From contig CAYSBK010000163.1 of assembly GCA_964429265.1 (NCBI GenBank), forward strand, positions 1-5,149: 5,149 nucleotides of DNA. Reading direction: 5' to 3'. Shown here one piece after another: positions 1 to 5,149 of this stretch; position 1 is the stretch's first letter, and each line of letters starts with the position of its first letter. This DNA is from CAYSBK01 sp964429265. Lineage in GTDB: Bacteria > Planctomycetota > Phycisphaerae > Sedimentisphaerales > Anaerobacaceae. The notes beneath the pieces are model-generated. The model did no database searches. It saw only the letters and a program-made list of their open reading frames with translations, and was not told the DNA's origin. The translations under genes were made by a program, and so were the position numbers.

Positions 1-40
1 GTTCGCGAATCAATCTTCCGGGTGTGAAGGGTCGCCCCCC

Positions 41-57
41 CCGAGAAAAAATCTCGG
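41..57. other. Small hairpin with A5 loop beside a C8 run
   Basis: CCGAGA (41-46) and TCTCGG (52-57) are exact reverse complements around a loop of five A. A run of eight C (35-42) abuts and overlaps the left arm. There is no T-run after it on either strand, so it is not a classical intrinsic terminator. It could be a fold at the 3' end of an upstream transcript, or chance. Confidence 0.3.
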
Positions 58-429
58 CAACTACCCTGTTAGCCCTAAAGCCCCCAGTTAAGCCAAGCTT
101 ACATTAACGCCTTAAATCAGGCGACGTAGACCACAAGTGATAATAAACCGCCTTAGAAAAGCCCCTCCTTTTCAAACCCTTTTGTTGCTCCGCGTTCTAA
201 GACCCTCGCGCAAAAGCGCAAATCGAAACCTGAATCTCTCCGTGAAGTTGTCGGGTCCCCTCCATGGGGCCACAGTAAAGGACTTGCAGGTTAAGCCTTT
301 TGGCCTACACTGTCAAGCTCTTTTTTCCGAAAATGCAAAAATTGTTAAAATTCTCATCTGCGGCCCAGGCATTACAACCCCCATCACAGTGTGAAAATGG
401 TCGTAAAACAGGGCCGGTCTTGATAACAG

Positions 430-516
430 CCGGGTCTCTGCGAACCGGTGCCGACCCGGTCGCACCGCAATTTGTTGTACTGCGACCAATGAGATAACCG
501 CTATCTTGTCGTTTTT
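430..516. other. Cluster of three adjacent inverted repeats ending near T5
   Basis: Three possible stems follow each other. CCGGGTC (430-436) pairs with GACCCGG (453-459). GGTCGCA (458-464) pairs with TGCGACC (481-487). AGATA (492-496) pairs with TATCT (502-506). The first two share two bases, so they compete at their junction or one is shortened. A T5 run (512-516) lies five bases after the third stem. This could be a structured leader, a small RNA or a weak terminator for upstream transcription. No known riboswitch class is recognised. The last stem is only five pairs and AT-rich, so a strong terminator is unlikely. Confidence 0.3.
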
Positions 517-561
517 GGAGCCGGTCCGGCATCACCCTACTTGGGTTTTGCATCGTCGCAG

Positions 562-571
562 AATAATTATT
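562..571. promoter_or_regulatory. AT-rich perfect palindrome, possible operator or UP-like element
   Basis: AATAATTATT reads the same on both strands and sits in an AT-rich patch (about 561-580) roughly 160 bases before the start codon of the large gene. Its position just upstream of the only promoter-like bases fits a regulator site or an AT-rich promoter-upstream element. There is no sequence proof of a bound protein. Confidence 0.2.
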
Positions 572-594
572 ATCATTTAACTGACAAGGTATGC

Positions 595-621
595 TTGCCT
601 TGCCGATGGGGGTATTATAGT
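595..621 (+). promoter_or_regulatory. Weak sigma70-like promoter candidate for the large gene
   Basis: TTGCCT (595-600) matches the -35 consensus at 4 of 6 bases and TATAGT (616-621) matches the -10 consensus at 5 of 6, with a short 15-base spacer. TATTAT (613-618) is an overlapping -10 alternative with no good -35. Another weak pair lies upstream: TTGCAT (548-553), a 17-base spacer, then TATCAT (571-576). If the first pair is used, transcription would start near 628. That is about 100 bases before the large gene and downstream of the GTG of the small ORF at 620, so the two calls partly conflict. Confidence 0.2.
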
Positions 622-745
622 GCCGAAACCGAACGCGGTGATTGAGAAAACGGATGTCGGCTCTTGGGACATATTCGCTGACCTGGTAAACGACTCAATA
701 GCATCCGGCAGGTCGAGGGTGGTGATACTATGCGTGCCAGAATGA
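620..745 (+). CDS. Possible 41-codon small ORF overlapping the start of the large gene
   Basis: A GTG at 620 opens a frame that runs without a stop to TGA at 743-745. The peptide begins VPKPNAVIEKTDVGSW and ends SRVVILCVPE. A G5 run (608-612) seven bases before the GTG can act as a ribosome binding site. The frame is +1 relative to the large gene and overlaps its ATG (730) by 16 bases. Its TGA also overlaps the second in-frame ATG of the large gene (742-744) as ATGA, a layout typical of translational coupling. The residue mix is protein-like, but no family is recognised and 41 codons can stay open by chance. It may be a leader peptide, a small protein, or nothing. Confidence 0.3.
   Translation: MPKPNAVIEKTDVGSWDIFADLVNDSIASGRSRVVILCVPE
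717..726 (+). promoter_or_regulatory. Ribosome binding site deciding the ATG at 730
   Basis: GGGTGGTGAT matches the extended anti-Shine-Dalgarno complement AGGAGGTGAT at 8 of 10 positions. It ends three bases before ATG 730, which leaves five bases after the GGTG core. The in-frame ATG at 742 has no comparable site. The frame is closed upstream by TGA at 679-681, with no other usable start between. This favours 730. Confidence 0.6.
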
Positions 746-858
746 TACAAATCGGGCGACGCGCATCGCGGAGAAGCGCCTTCGGTGTGCGCCGCGCAGG
801 GTTCGTTGTTGCCCTGTTGTCCGCTGTGGTTCTGCTCACGGCCGGCAACGCTCGCGCC
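730..858 (+). other. Signal peptide, residues 1-43
   Basis: The n-region has nine arginines in its first 22 residues (2, 4, 10, 11, 14, 15, 21 and 22 among them, with pairs at 10-11, 14-15 and 21-22). A hydrophobic stretch FVVALLSAVVLL (25-36) follows, then NARA at 40-43 with small residues at -3 and -1. Cleavage is expected after Ala43 or Ala44. There is no Cys at +1, so it is not a lipoprotein signal. The twin arginines, including S-R-R at 13-15, leave Tat export possible, but the consensus F-L-K does not follow, so Sec is the simpler reading. Confidence 0.8.
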
Positions 859-3800
859 GCAACCTCGCTCAGTCAGTTCGGCATCACCTGGACGTTTGAC
901 GCAGACTATACGACCGGCCAGTTCGCAAACGGCGACTACTGGGTTGTGGGACCTGTCACCATTATTGCAATAAACCCCCCGTCCACCGTGGTCAGCGGCA
1001 GGGTGATAAACGGCTCAATGCTCAACCCGATGCCCACCTGGGGCAGTGTGCAGGGTTTCGACAGTGCAGTCAACGGCATTCCGTACAGTGCATCCCTGAA
1101 CGTTGCACGACCCGGCGGCAATGATTTGTCGGCGTCAAACCCGCTGGTGCTCCAGCCGGGCTCTTCCCTGGTGTCCTGCATCAGTATCGACGACCCAAGT
1201 TCATCCAACTTGAAACTTCAAACGGCTGCAGTTCTTACCGTCCTTTCCTCGCCGCCGCCGGCCGGAAGTTTCCGCCCCGCCTATTGCGGAACAGATAAAA
1301 CCGTCAAACACAACGTAAGCAGCCTGAATTATTCACTGCTGGGCAATCTTCCAATCACATCCCAGATACATAACCTTTTTCCTTCATTCAATTACCCGTA
1401 CAACAGCATCCTTGAATATCTTAGCGTGGTTGAGCGCTATTTCGAGCGCCCCTGGCTGGACCATATATCGGGCTGGGGGGGACAATACATCCATCCGCAG
1501 GACAATATGCCCGGCTACGGCAATGACATCGCCTCGCAGGTAAGCACGGGCGCACTGATGCTTCATCTCGACTTCACAAATGCTCAGAAGCAAGAACTCC
1601 TTATCAATTTTATTCAGGTAGGTATCGACCTTTACGGGGCAGCGGCGAACGGCACAACCTGGCCGCCTGACGGCGGACATGCCAGCGGCAGAAAATGGCC
1701 GATACTGTTCGCAGGCATAATGCTCAACGACGCCGATATGAAAAACATCGGCCAGAAGTCGGGTGACTATCTTGATTCGCCCGGCTACGGTCCGGGCAAT
1801 CCGCCCCCCGATTATATCAGCTTCGGCGAGGATGCCCAGACCTTCTACGTGTCACAATTCGACGTCGACCTGCAACACGCCGGCGACAGAATACCTTATG
1901 AGCAAGCCGACATAGGCTTGCCGGAGTGGGGCATCAGGCACGCAACCGTCCCCATATACGATGATAAAGACTGGGACGCCCGTTACAGAGGTATGCACAA
2001 CGTCAACACGTGGGGAGGTTTCCTGCTGGCGGCGCACGTGATGGAACCGGCCACTTCTGCAAGGACTCTGTGGAACCACATGGCCCTGTTTCACTACATC
2101 GACCGCGATGCAGAGGTCAGGGGGCTGAGTGACAGGCATTTTGTATCTCTGGTCTGGAGCATTTACCGGGCCGGTTTCGGCAACGTCTGGACGTCCACCC
2201 CGAGCAGCCCCGACAATAATACACCGGCTCTTGCTGCCATCGGTGACAAAACCGTGGATGAAGGCAGCCTGTTGACTTTTGATGTCAGCGCAACCGACGC
2301 CGACGGTGACCTCCTGACATATTCGATTCAAAACCCGCCTTCGGGGGCGAGCTTCACGGACCGGACGTTCACCTGGACACCCGCCTACGACCAGGCAGGC
2401 AGCTACAGCGTTACCTTTGTCGTGTCCGACCCCGACGGCGCGCAGGATTCCGAGACCATCACCATCACGGTGAACAACGTCAACCGTTCTCCCGAACTCC
2501 AGAGCATCGGGAACAAGTCCGTCAATGAGAACGATACATTGAGCTTTACCGTCAGCGCAACGGACCCGGACGGCGACACTATAACTTACTCGGTTGACCC
2601 CCTGCCGAGCGGAGCGGCATTGAGTGGCGCAACGTTCACCTGGACGCCGAGCTACGCCCAGGCGGGCGGCTACAGCCTGACCTTCACCGCCAGTGACGGC
2701 CAGGCCCAGGACTCGGAGACCATAACGGTAACGGTCAACAACGTAAACCGAAGCCCCGTACTGGATGCCATAGCCGACCAGACAATATATACCGGCAACC
2801 TGCTGAGCTTTGCCGTCAGTGCAACCGACCCGGACGGCGACTCGGTACAATACTCGGCAAGCGGACTGCCGACCGGATCGGAATTTTCGGGCTCAACCTT
2901 CAGCTGGACCCCCACCGTCGGCCAGACCGGCACCTACAGTGTCACCTTCACCGCAAGTGACGGTCAGCTCAGCGACTCGGTGACCGTGGACATAACCGTC
3001 ACCGGCGACAACACCGCGCCACAGGTAACCAGCCCTTCGCCCGCGGATGGCGACGTGCAGGTTCCTCTGAACAACCTTGTCGTCCTGCACGTTGTCGACG
3101 ACGGTATCGGTGTCGATGCCAACTCGGTCAACATCAGCATCAACGGCACCATCGTGTACACGGGTGGCGGCACCGAGTACGACAGCGCCTCCGGCCACTG
3201 TGTCAGAACCGGCACGGCCGCGGATTACCGGTTCGTTTACGAGTCGAACCAGGCTTTCGATTTCGACCAGACCATCACCGTCGCCGTGACCGCCGCCGAC
3301 CTCGCAGGTAATACCCTGAGCAACTACACCTATCAGTTCACCACCGAGATGCTTTCCTTCGGCGAGAACAAGCAGATTGCCTCCGACGGCCTCGGCAAGG
3401 CAAACCCCGTGACCGTTCGCGACAGCAGCGGAAATGTCTGGGCTGCCTGGCAGGCCGGCACCGCAGGAAGTCGCGACATCTACATCGCCAGAATGGCCGC
3501 CGATACCGGAACCTTCGACGACCCCGTCAGGATGACTACCGACCCCGCGGACCAGCATAACCCCGCTCTGGCGATCGACGGCGACGACAAGCTGTACCTG
3601 CTCTGGCAGGACAACAGGCGAGGAAACTGGGACATTTACATCCGAACCTCCGCCGACGGGTCCACTTGGTCCGGTGAAACGAGGATAACCGATTCGAACG
3701 ACGACGACGTCAACCCGGCGATTGCGGTAGATAATTCCACCCCCACGCCTACCGCTTATGTAACCTGGCAGAGTGACCGTACCGGCAATCAGGACATCTT

Positions 3801-5061
3801 CGTCGCCTCATCCAACAACGATTTTCTCACCAGCACCGTCCGGCAGGTAACAACCGACTCCCACGACCAGCTTGAACCGGCTATTACCGCGGACTCGGCC
3901 GGTGTCGTTTATGTCGTCTGGACCGACCAGAGAAACGGCTCAAAAGATATTTACGGTGCCGCCTCGAACTATGGGCCCTGGCAGAACGTGCCGGTTGTTA
4001 CAAAGCAAGCCGACCAATCAAGTCCTGCAATCGCCGCCGAGCAAACCGGCGCTATGCTACACGTCGTGTGGGTGGACGAAATCGCAGGCAACAGGGACAT
4101 CTACTACGCAACCTCAGACGGTTTGCCGTCGAGTGCCCTGACCGGCACCAACATAGTCGACGACCAGACGGCTGCCGACCAGTCGGCCCCCTCGATCATC
4201 GTCGCCGGCAGCACCGGCAATGACCTTAAAGTTTACGCCTGCTGGACGGACAACCGCAACGCCGCAACCACGGCGGACTCAGATTTGTACTTTGTCAGGA
4301 TAGGCTCCGATGAAAACGTCTTCGTTGGTGACGACGGCACAAACTCCGACCAGGCCCAGCCCACAATAGGTATAGACGCCACGGGACACCCATATCTGCT
4401 TTGGGCCGACAGCCGCGGAACCACCCAGGATATCTATTATGCCGGAGCCACTTTCCCCAGCTCCAGCCCCCTGGCTTCGATGGAGATCTCATCTGCCGCC
4501 GGTGCAACCATAGGACCGGCTCAGGTTTCCGACACCGACGACGCATCCGTGGTGGTGCCGGAAGGTGCCTGCCCCTATCCGGTAACAATCCGAATATCAA
4601 AGGTGCAAAACCCGCCGAAGGTTACCCTCGAACGGTTCAGTCTGCCCTTCGAGTTCAGCCCGAGCGGCCTGCAGTTTTCCGAGCCTGTCACGGTGACAAT
4701 ACCATACACGGTCTCCGGCGACGGACAGCTCGTCTCGGCATACTGGTATGACCCCCTCACCGGTACGCTCAGCCAGCAGGGCATCACCAACGTTCAGACG
4801 ATACAGGTAACCTCCGACCTCTATGCCCTTCGCTTCGACACCACGCACTTTACGCAGTTCTTTGTCGGAAGCGCCGGCGCAGCTTCCAGCGGAGGCGGAG
4901 GTGGCGGCGGCGGTGGTTGCGCTGTGGTCGGCTATGCCGACAACGGCTCCGTCGCCGAGTTTCTGCTGCCCTATGGCCTCGTCGCAGCAACTATGATATT
5001 CGTCAAGCTCCGGGATAAGGGCAAACGCAAAGCCATAAAATCGAATCGGAACGGTTCCTGA
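730..5061 (+). CDS. Large secreted multi-domain surface protein (unnamed head, Ig repeats, beta-propeller, Gly-Cys C-terminal anchor)
   Basis: The 1443-residue product is not a named protein to me. Residues 1-43 form a signal peptide with an arginine-rich n-region, a hydrophobic core (about 23-39) and an A-R-A cleavage site at 41-43. Next come an unnamed module (about 44-490), three He_PIG/cadherin-like repeats (497-761), a Big_5-like Ig domain (762-877), a seven-bladed propeller (878-1242) and a ZU5-like domain (about 1243-1385, with VVVPEGA at 1274-1280). The protein ends in Gly9-Cys (1388-1397), a hydrophobic helix (about 1408-1427) and a basic tail. Export and surface display are well supported. 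The head may be a carbohydrate-active or binding module, and the Ig and propeller parts probably serve as stalk and binding surface; that is inference. The ATG at 730 is chosen for its ribosome binding site; the ATG at 742 is the alternative. It stands alone here, with no partner gene visible. Confidence 0.93.
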   Translation: MRARMIQIGRRASRRSAFGVRRAGFVVALLSAVVLLTAGNARAATSLSQFGITWTFDADYTTGQFANGDYWVVGPVTIIAINPPSTVVSGRVINGSMLNPMPTWGSVQGFDSAVNGIPYSASLNVARPGGNDLSASNPLVLQPGSSLVSCISIDDPSSSNLKLQTAAVLTVLSSPPPAGSFRPAYCGTDKTVKHNVSSLNYSLLGNLPITSQIHNLFPSFNYPYNSILEYLSVVERYFERPWLDHISGWGGQYIHPQDNMPGYGNDIASQVSTGALMLHLDFTNAQKQELLINFIQVGIDLYGAAANGTTWPPDGGHASGRKWPILFAGIMLNDADMKNIGQKSGDYLDSPGYGPGNPPPDYISFGEDAQTFYVSQFDVDLQHAGDRIPYEQADIGLPEWGIRHATVPIYDDKDWDARYRGMHNVNTWGGFLLAAHVMEPATSARTLWNHMALFHYIDRDAEVRGLSDRHFVSLVWSIYRAGFGNVWTSTPSSPDNNTPALAAIGDKTVDEGSLLTFDVSATDADGDLLTYSIQNPPSGASFTDRTFTWTPAYDQAGSYSVTFVVSDPDGAQDSETITITVNNVNRSPELQSIGNKSVNENDTLSFTVSATDPDGDTITYSVDPLPSGAALSGATFTWTPSYAQAGGYSLTFTASDGQAQDSETITVTVNNVNRSPVLDAIADQTIYTGNLLSFAVSATDPDGDSVQYSASGLPTGSEFSGSTFSWTPTVGQTGTYSVTFTASDGQLSDSVTVDITVTGDNTAPQVTSPSPADGDVQVPLNNLVVLHVVDDGIGVDANSVNISINGTIVYTGGGTEYDSASGHCVRTGTAADYRFVYESNQAFDFDQTITVAVTAADLAGNTLSNYTYQFTTEMLSFGENKQIASDGLGKANPVTVRDSSGNVWAAWQAGTAGSRDIYIARMAADTGTFDDPVRMTTDPADQHNPALAIDGDDKLYLLWQDNRRGNWDIYIRTSADGSTWSGETRITDSNDDDVNPAIAVDNSTPTPTAYVTWQSDRTGNQDIFVASSNNDFLTSTVRQVTTDSHDQLEPAITADSAGVVYVVWTDQRNGSKDIYGAASNYGPWQNVPVVTKQADQSSPAIAAEQTGAMLHVVWVDEIAGNRDIYYATSDGLPSSALTGTNIVDDQTAADQSAPSIIVAGSTGNDLKVYACWTDNRNAATTADSDLYFVRIGSDENVFVGDDGTNSDQAQPTIGIDATGHPYLLWADSRGTTQDIYYAGATFPSSSPLASMEISSAAGATIGPAQVSDTDDASVVVPEGACPYPVTIRISKVQNPPKVTLERFSLPFEFSPSGLQFSEPVTVTIPYTVSGDGQLVSAYWYDPLTGTLSQQGITNVQTIQVTSDLYALRFDTTHFTQFFVGSAGAASSGGGGGGGGGCAVVGYADNGSVAEFLLPYGLVAATMIFVKLRDKGKRKAIKSNRNGS
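859..2199 (+). other. Unnamed N-terminal module, residues 44-490 (beta part then helical, enzyme-like part)
   Basis: Residues 44 to about 190 are beta-rich, with a motif around ANGDYWVVGPVTI (residues 66-78) and a later PAYCGTDK. From about 206 the pattern changes to amphipathic helices separated by loops rich in aromatic, Gly, His and acidic residues. Blocks that look like functional loops are WGGQYIHPQDNMPGYGND (249-266), DGGHASGRKWP (314-324), FGEDAQTFY (365-373), LPEWGIRHA (397-405) and the run from Tyr419 through Asn424 and Trp428 to His436. Such alternating helix and loop order resembles (alpha/alpha) toroid folds of polysaccharide lyases and glycoside hydrolases. No specific family is recognised and no catalytic residue can be assigned. 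It may be a recurrent but uncharacterised secreted module. Confidence 0.55.
2218..3012 (+). repeat. Three tandem He_PIG/cadherin-like Ig repeats (residues 497-761)
   Basis: Repeat 1 covers residues 497-585 (89 aa), repeat 2 covers 586-673 (88 aa) and repeat 3 covers 674-761 (88 aa). Each starts with a P at the third position and carries S-A-T-D-x-D-G-D (Asp at 523/525/527, 612/614/616 and 700/702/704). Each also has F-[TS]-W-T-P (547-551, 636-640, 724-728), and repeats 2 and 3 share FTASDGQ (652-658 and 740-746). The D-x-D-G-D motif is the usual calcium-site-like element of these folds. The one extra residue of repeat 1 sits near SDPDGAQ. They most likely form a rigid extracellular stalk. At the DNA level the copies are diverged, so this is an old duplication. 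Confidence 0.85.
3013..3360 (+). other. Big_5-like bacterial Ig domain (residues 762-877)
   Basis: The segment begins TAPQVTSPSPADGDVQVPLN and ends with an A-D-L-A-G-N motif followed by YTYQFTTE (866-873), which is the normal start and end pattern of Big_5/SbsA-type Ig-like domains. The inner part has D-D-G-I-G-V-D before a strand with S-I-N-G, also common in this group. It links the He_PIG stalk to the propeller. No binding residue can be assigned. Confidence 0.6.
3361..4455 (+). repeat. Seven-bladed beta-propeller (residues 878-1242)
   Basis: Seven copies of a 49-57 residue unit can be counted from a conserved proline at 893, 945, 996, 1050, 1099, 1154 and 1211. Each unit has P-A-[IL]-x-x-D, then a V-Y-x-x-W-x-D-x-R-x-G-x-x-D-I-Y core and, in units 1-6, a closing strand ending in D-Q or D-D. 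The seventh unit stops after DIYYAGATF and lacks the last strand. The segment starts with a lone strand, FGENKQIASDG (877-887), that resembles it. This is the classic velcro closure. SADGSTW in blade 2 resembles a shortened Asp-box. The Trp and Asp residues of the core are structural. No sialidase active site is seen, so the role is probably binding or scaffolding. Confidence 0.75.
4456..4884 (+). other. ZU5-like beta domain (about residues 1243-1385)
   Basis: The order VVVPEGA (1274-1280), then FEFSPSGLQFSEPVTVTIPY, then a WYDP strand and D-T-T-H-F-T-Q-F-F follows the ZU5 pattern: an I-P-x-G-A start, a s-P-x-G-l-x-F-x-x-P-V-x-l-x-i-P-y core and a final strand with H-F. Such domains occur in bacterial surface proteins just before the C-terminal anchor, as here. 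I call it ZU5-like because some positions are only loosely matched. Confidence 0.55.
4891..5058 (+). other. Gly9-Cys C-terminal sorting/anchor tail (residues 1388-1443)
   Basis: Nine glycines (1388-1396) precede Cys1397, encoded at 4891-4920. A polar spacer AVVGYADNGS (1398-1407) follows, then a hydrophobic segment VAEFLLPYGLVAATMIFVKL (1408-1427) and the basic end RDKGKRKAIKSNR. A Gly-rich linker, a Cys, a single helix and a basic end are the parts of the MYXO-CTERM and SYNERG-CTERM class, where a membrane protease cuts near the Cys and the protein is anchored or released. Here the spacer between the Cys and the helix is about ten residues, longer than in those classes, and Glu and Pro lie inside the helix. 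No LPXTG or PEP motif is present. The processing enzyme is not in this window. Confidence 0.7.
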
Positions 5062-5093
5062 GATGGCTGATTGTGCAGGGACAAACACCGTCA

Positions 5094-5107
5094 GCTTGAT
5101 AACAAGC
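5094..5107. other. Short inverted repeat after the stop codon
   Basis: GCTTG (5094-5098) and CAAGC (5103-5107) pair around an ATAA loop, 33 bases after the TGA. There is no T-run after it, so it is at best a weak or factor-dependent end of transcription. Nothing else is seen between 5062 and 5149, and the next gene must lie outside. Confidence 0.25.
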
Positions 5108-5149
5108 ACTGAAAGCATCCGAGACAGCGGCAGAGAAAACCCATCCACC

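Larger units (their letters stand above)
1..619. other. Long non-coding upstream region, no credible gene
   Basis: No convincing coding sequence is seen here on either strand. The open frames that exist, such as a GTG-started frame at 137-394 and an antisense frame at 305-553, have no good ribosome binding site, no recognisable domain and an odd residue mix. Base composition is visibly less GC-rich than in the large gene downstream. What it does hold is a hairpin beside a C8 run (35-57), a cluster of inverted repeats (430-516), an AT-rich palindrome (562-571) and a weak promoter-like pair (595-621). It may be the gap after an upstream gene that ends outside the window, plus the control region of the large gene. 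Confidence 0.6.

Noticed and set aside
137..394. GTG-started forward frame of 85 codons in the upstream region
   Set aside because: No ribosome site, no recognisable domain, and a residue mix rich in Leu, Arg and Pro that looks like read-through of non-coding DNA.
515..531. Sigma54-like TTGG...GC pair
   Set aside because: GG at 517-518 and GC at 529-530 have the right spacing, but the TT before GC and most of the CACG bases are missing.
1..729. tRNA, rRNA, CRISPR array or insertion sequence ends in the upstream region
   Set aside because: No cloverleaf, no regularly spaced direct repeats, and no terminal inverted repeats with a transposase frame were found by eye.
1852..2850. Antisense open frame of 332 codons inside the large gene
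   Set aside because: It lies fully opposite the Ig repeats and helical module. Its apparent repeats mirror those of the sense strand, and it has no independent domain.
2893..3558. Antisense open frame of 221 codons
   Set aside because: A Gly/Val/Asp-rich shadow produced by the GC-rich third positions of the sense gene; no domain or ribosome site supports it.
3649..3669. Asp-box suggesting a sialidase
   Set aside because: SADGSTW is one residue short of S-x-D-x-G-x-T-W, occurs in one blade only, and the sialidase arginine triad is not seen.
4891..5058. LPXTG, PEP-CTERM or classical lipoprotein anchoring
   Set aside because: No LPXTG or PEP motif is present, and the Cys is at the C-terminal end after a Gly run, not behind an N-terminal lipobox.
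4597..5148. Antisense open frame of 183 codons covering the 3' end and tail
   Set aside because: It mirrors the ZU5-like and Gly-rich coding sequence, with a Ala/Thr/Ser tract opposite poly-Gly. There is no family match and no sign of a real start.

Overview
The window holds one very large secreted-protein gene (730-5061, + strand, 1443 aa) behind about 620 bases of non-coding DNA. An 88-base tail follows the stop codon. The organism cannot be named with certainty. The following all fit a bacterium with a large secretome, and I lean towards Planctomycetota (Phycisphaerae-like): a high-GC coding region, a long arginine-rich signal peptide, an extracellular multi-domain architecture, and a C-terminal Gly9-Cys / hydrophobic helix / basic tail. 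That placement is an impression from architecture, not from a marker gene.

Layout. 1-619: no credible gene. It has a small hairpin next to a C8 run (35-57), a cluster of adjacent inverted repeats ending near a T5 run (430-516), and an AT-rich stretch with a perfect 10-base palindrome (562-571). A weak promoter-like pair lies at 595-621. 620-745: a possible 41-codon small ORF (GTG start) whose TGA overlaps an internal ATG of the large gene as ATGA. 717-726: a good Shine-Dalgarno match for the ATG at 730. 730-5061: the large gene. 5062-5149: no gene, one short inverted repeat.

The large protein reads, in order: signal peptide (1-43); an unnamed N-terminal module made of a beta-rich part and a probable alpha-helical part with enzyme-like invariant-looking motifs (about 44-490); three tandem cadherin/He_PIG-type Ig repeats of 89, 88 and 88 residues (497-761); a Big_5-like Ig domain (762-877); a seven-bladed beta-propeller whose first strand appears to close the last blade (878-1242); a ZU5-like beta domain (about 1243-1385); and a Gly9-Cys sorting/anchoring tail (1388-1443). 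The likely picture is an N-terminal functional head held away from the cell on an Ig stalk with a propeller, with the C-terminal tail keeping it at, or releasing it from, the envelope. The two points most worth pursuing are the unnamed N-terminal module and the Cys-containing C-terminal tail, which does not match the well-known CTERM signals exactly.
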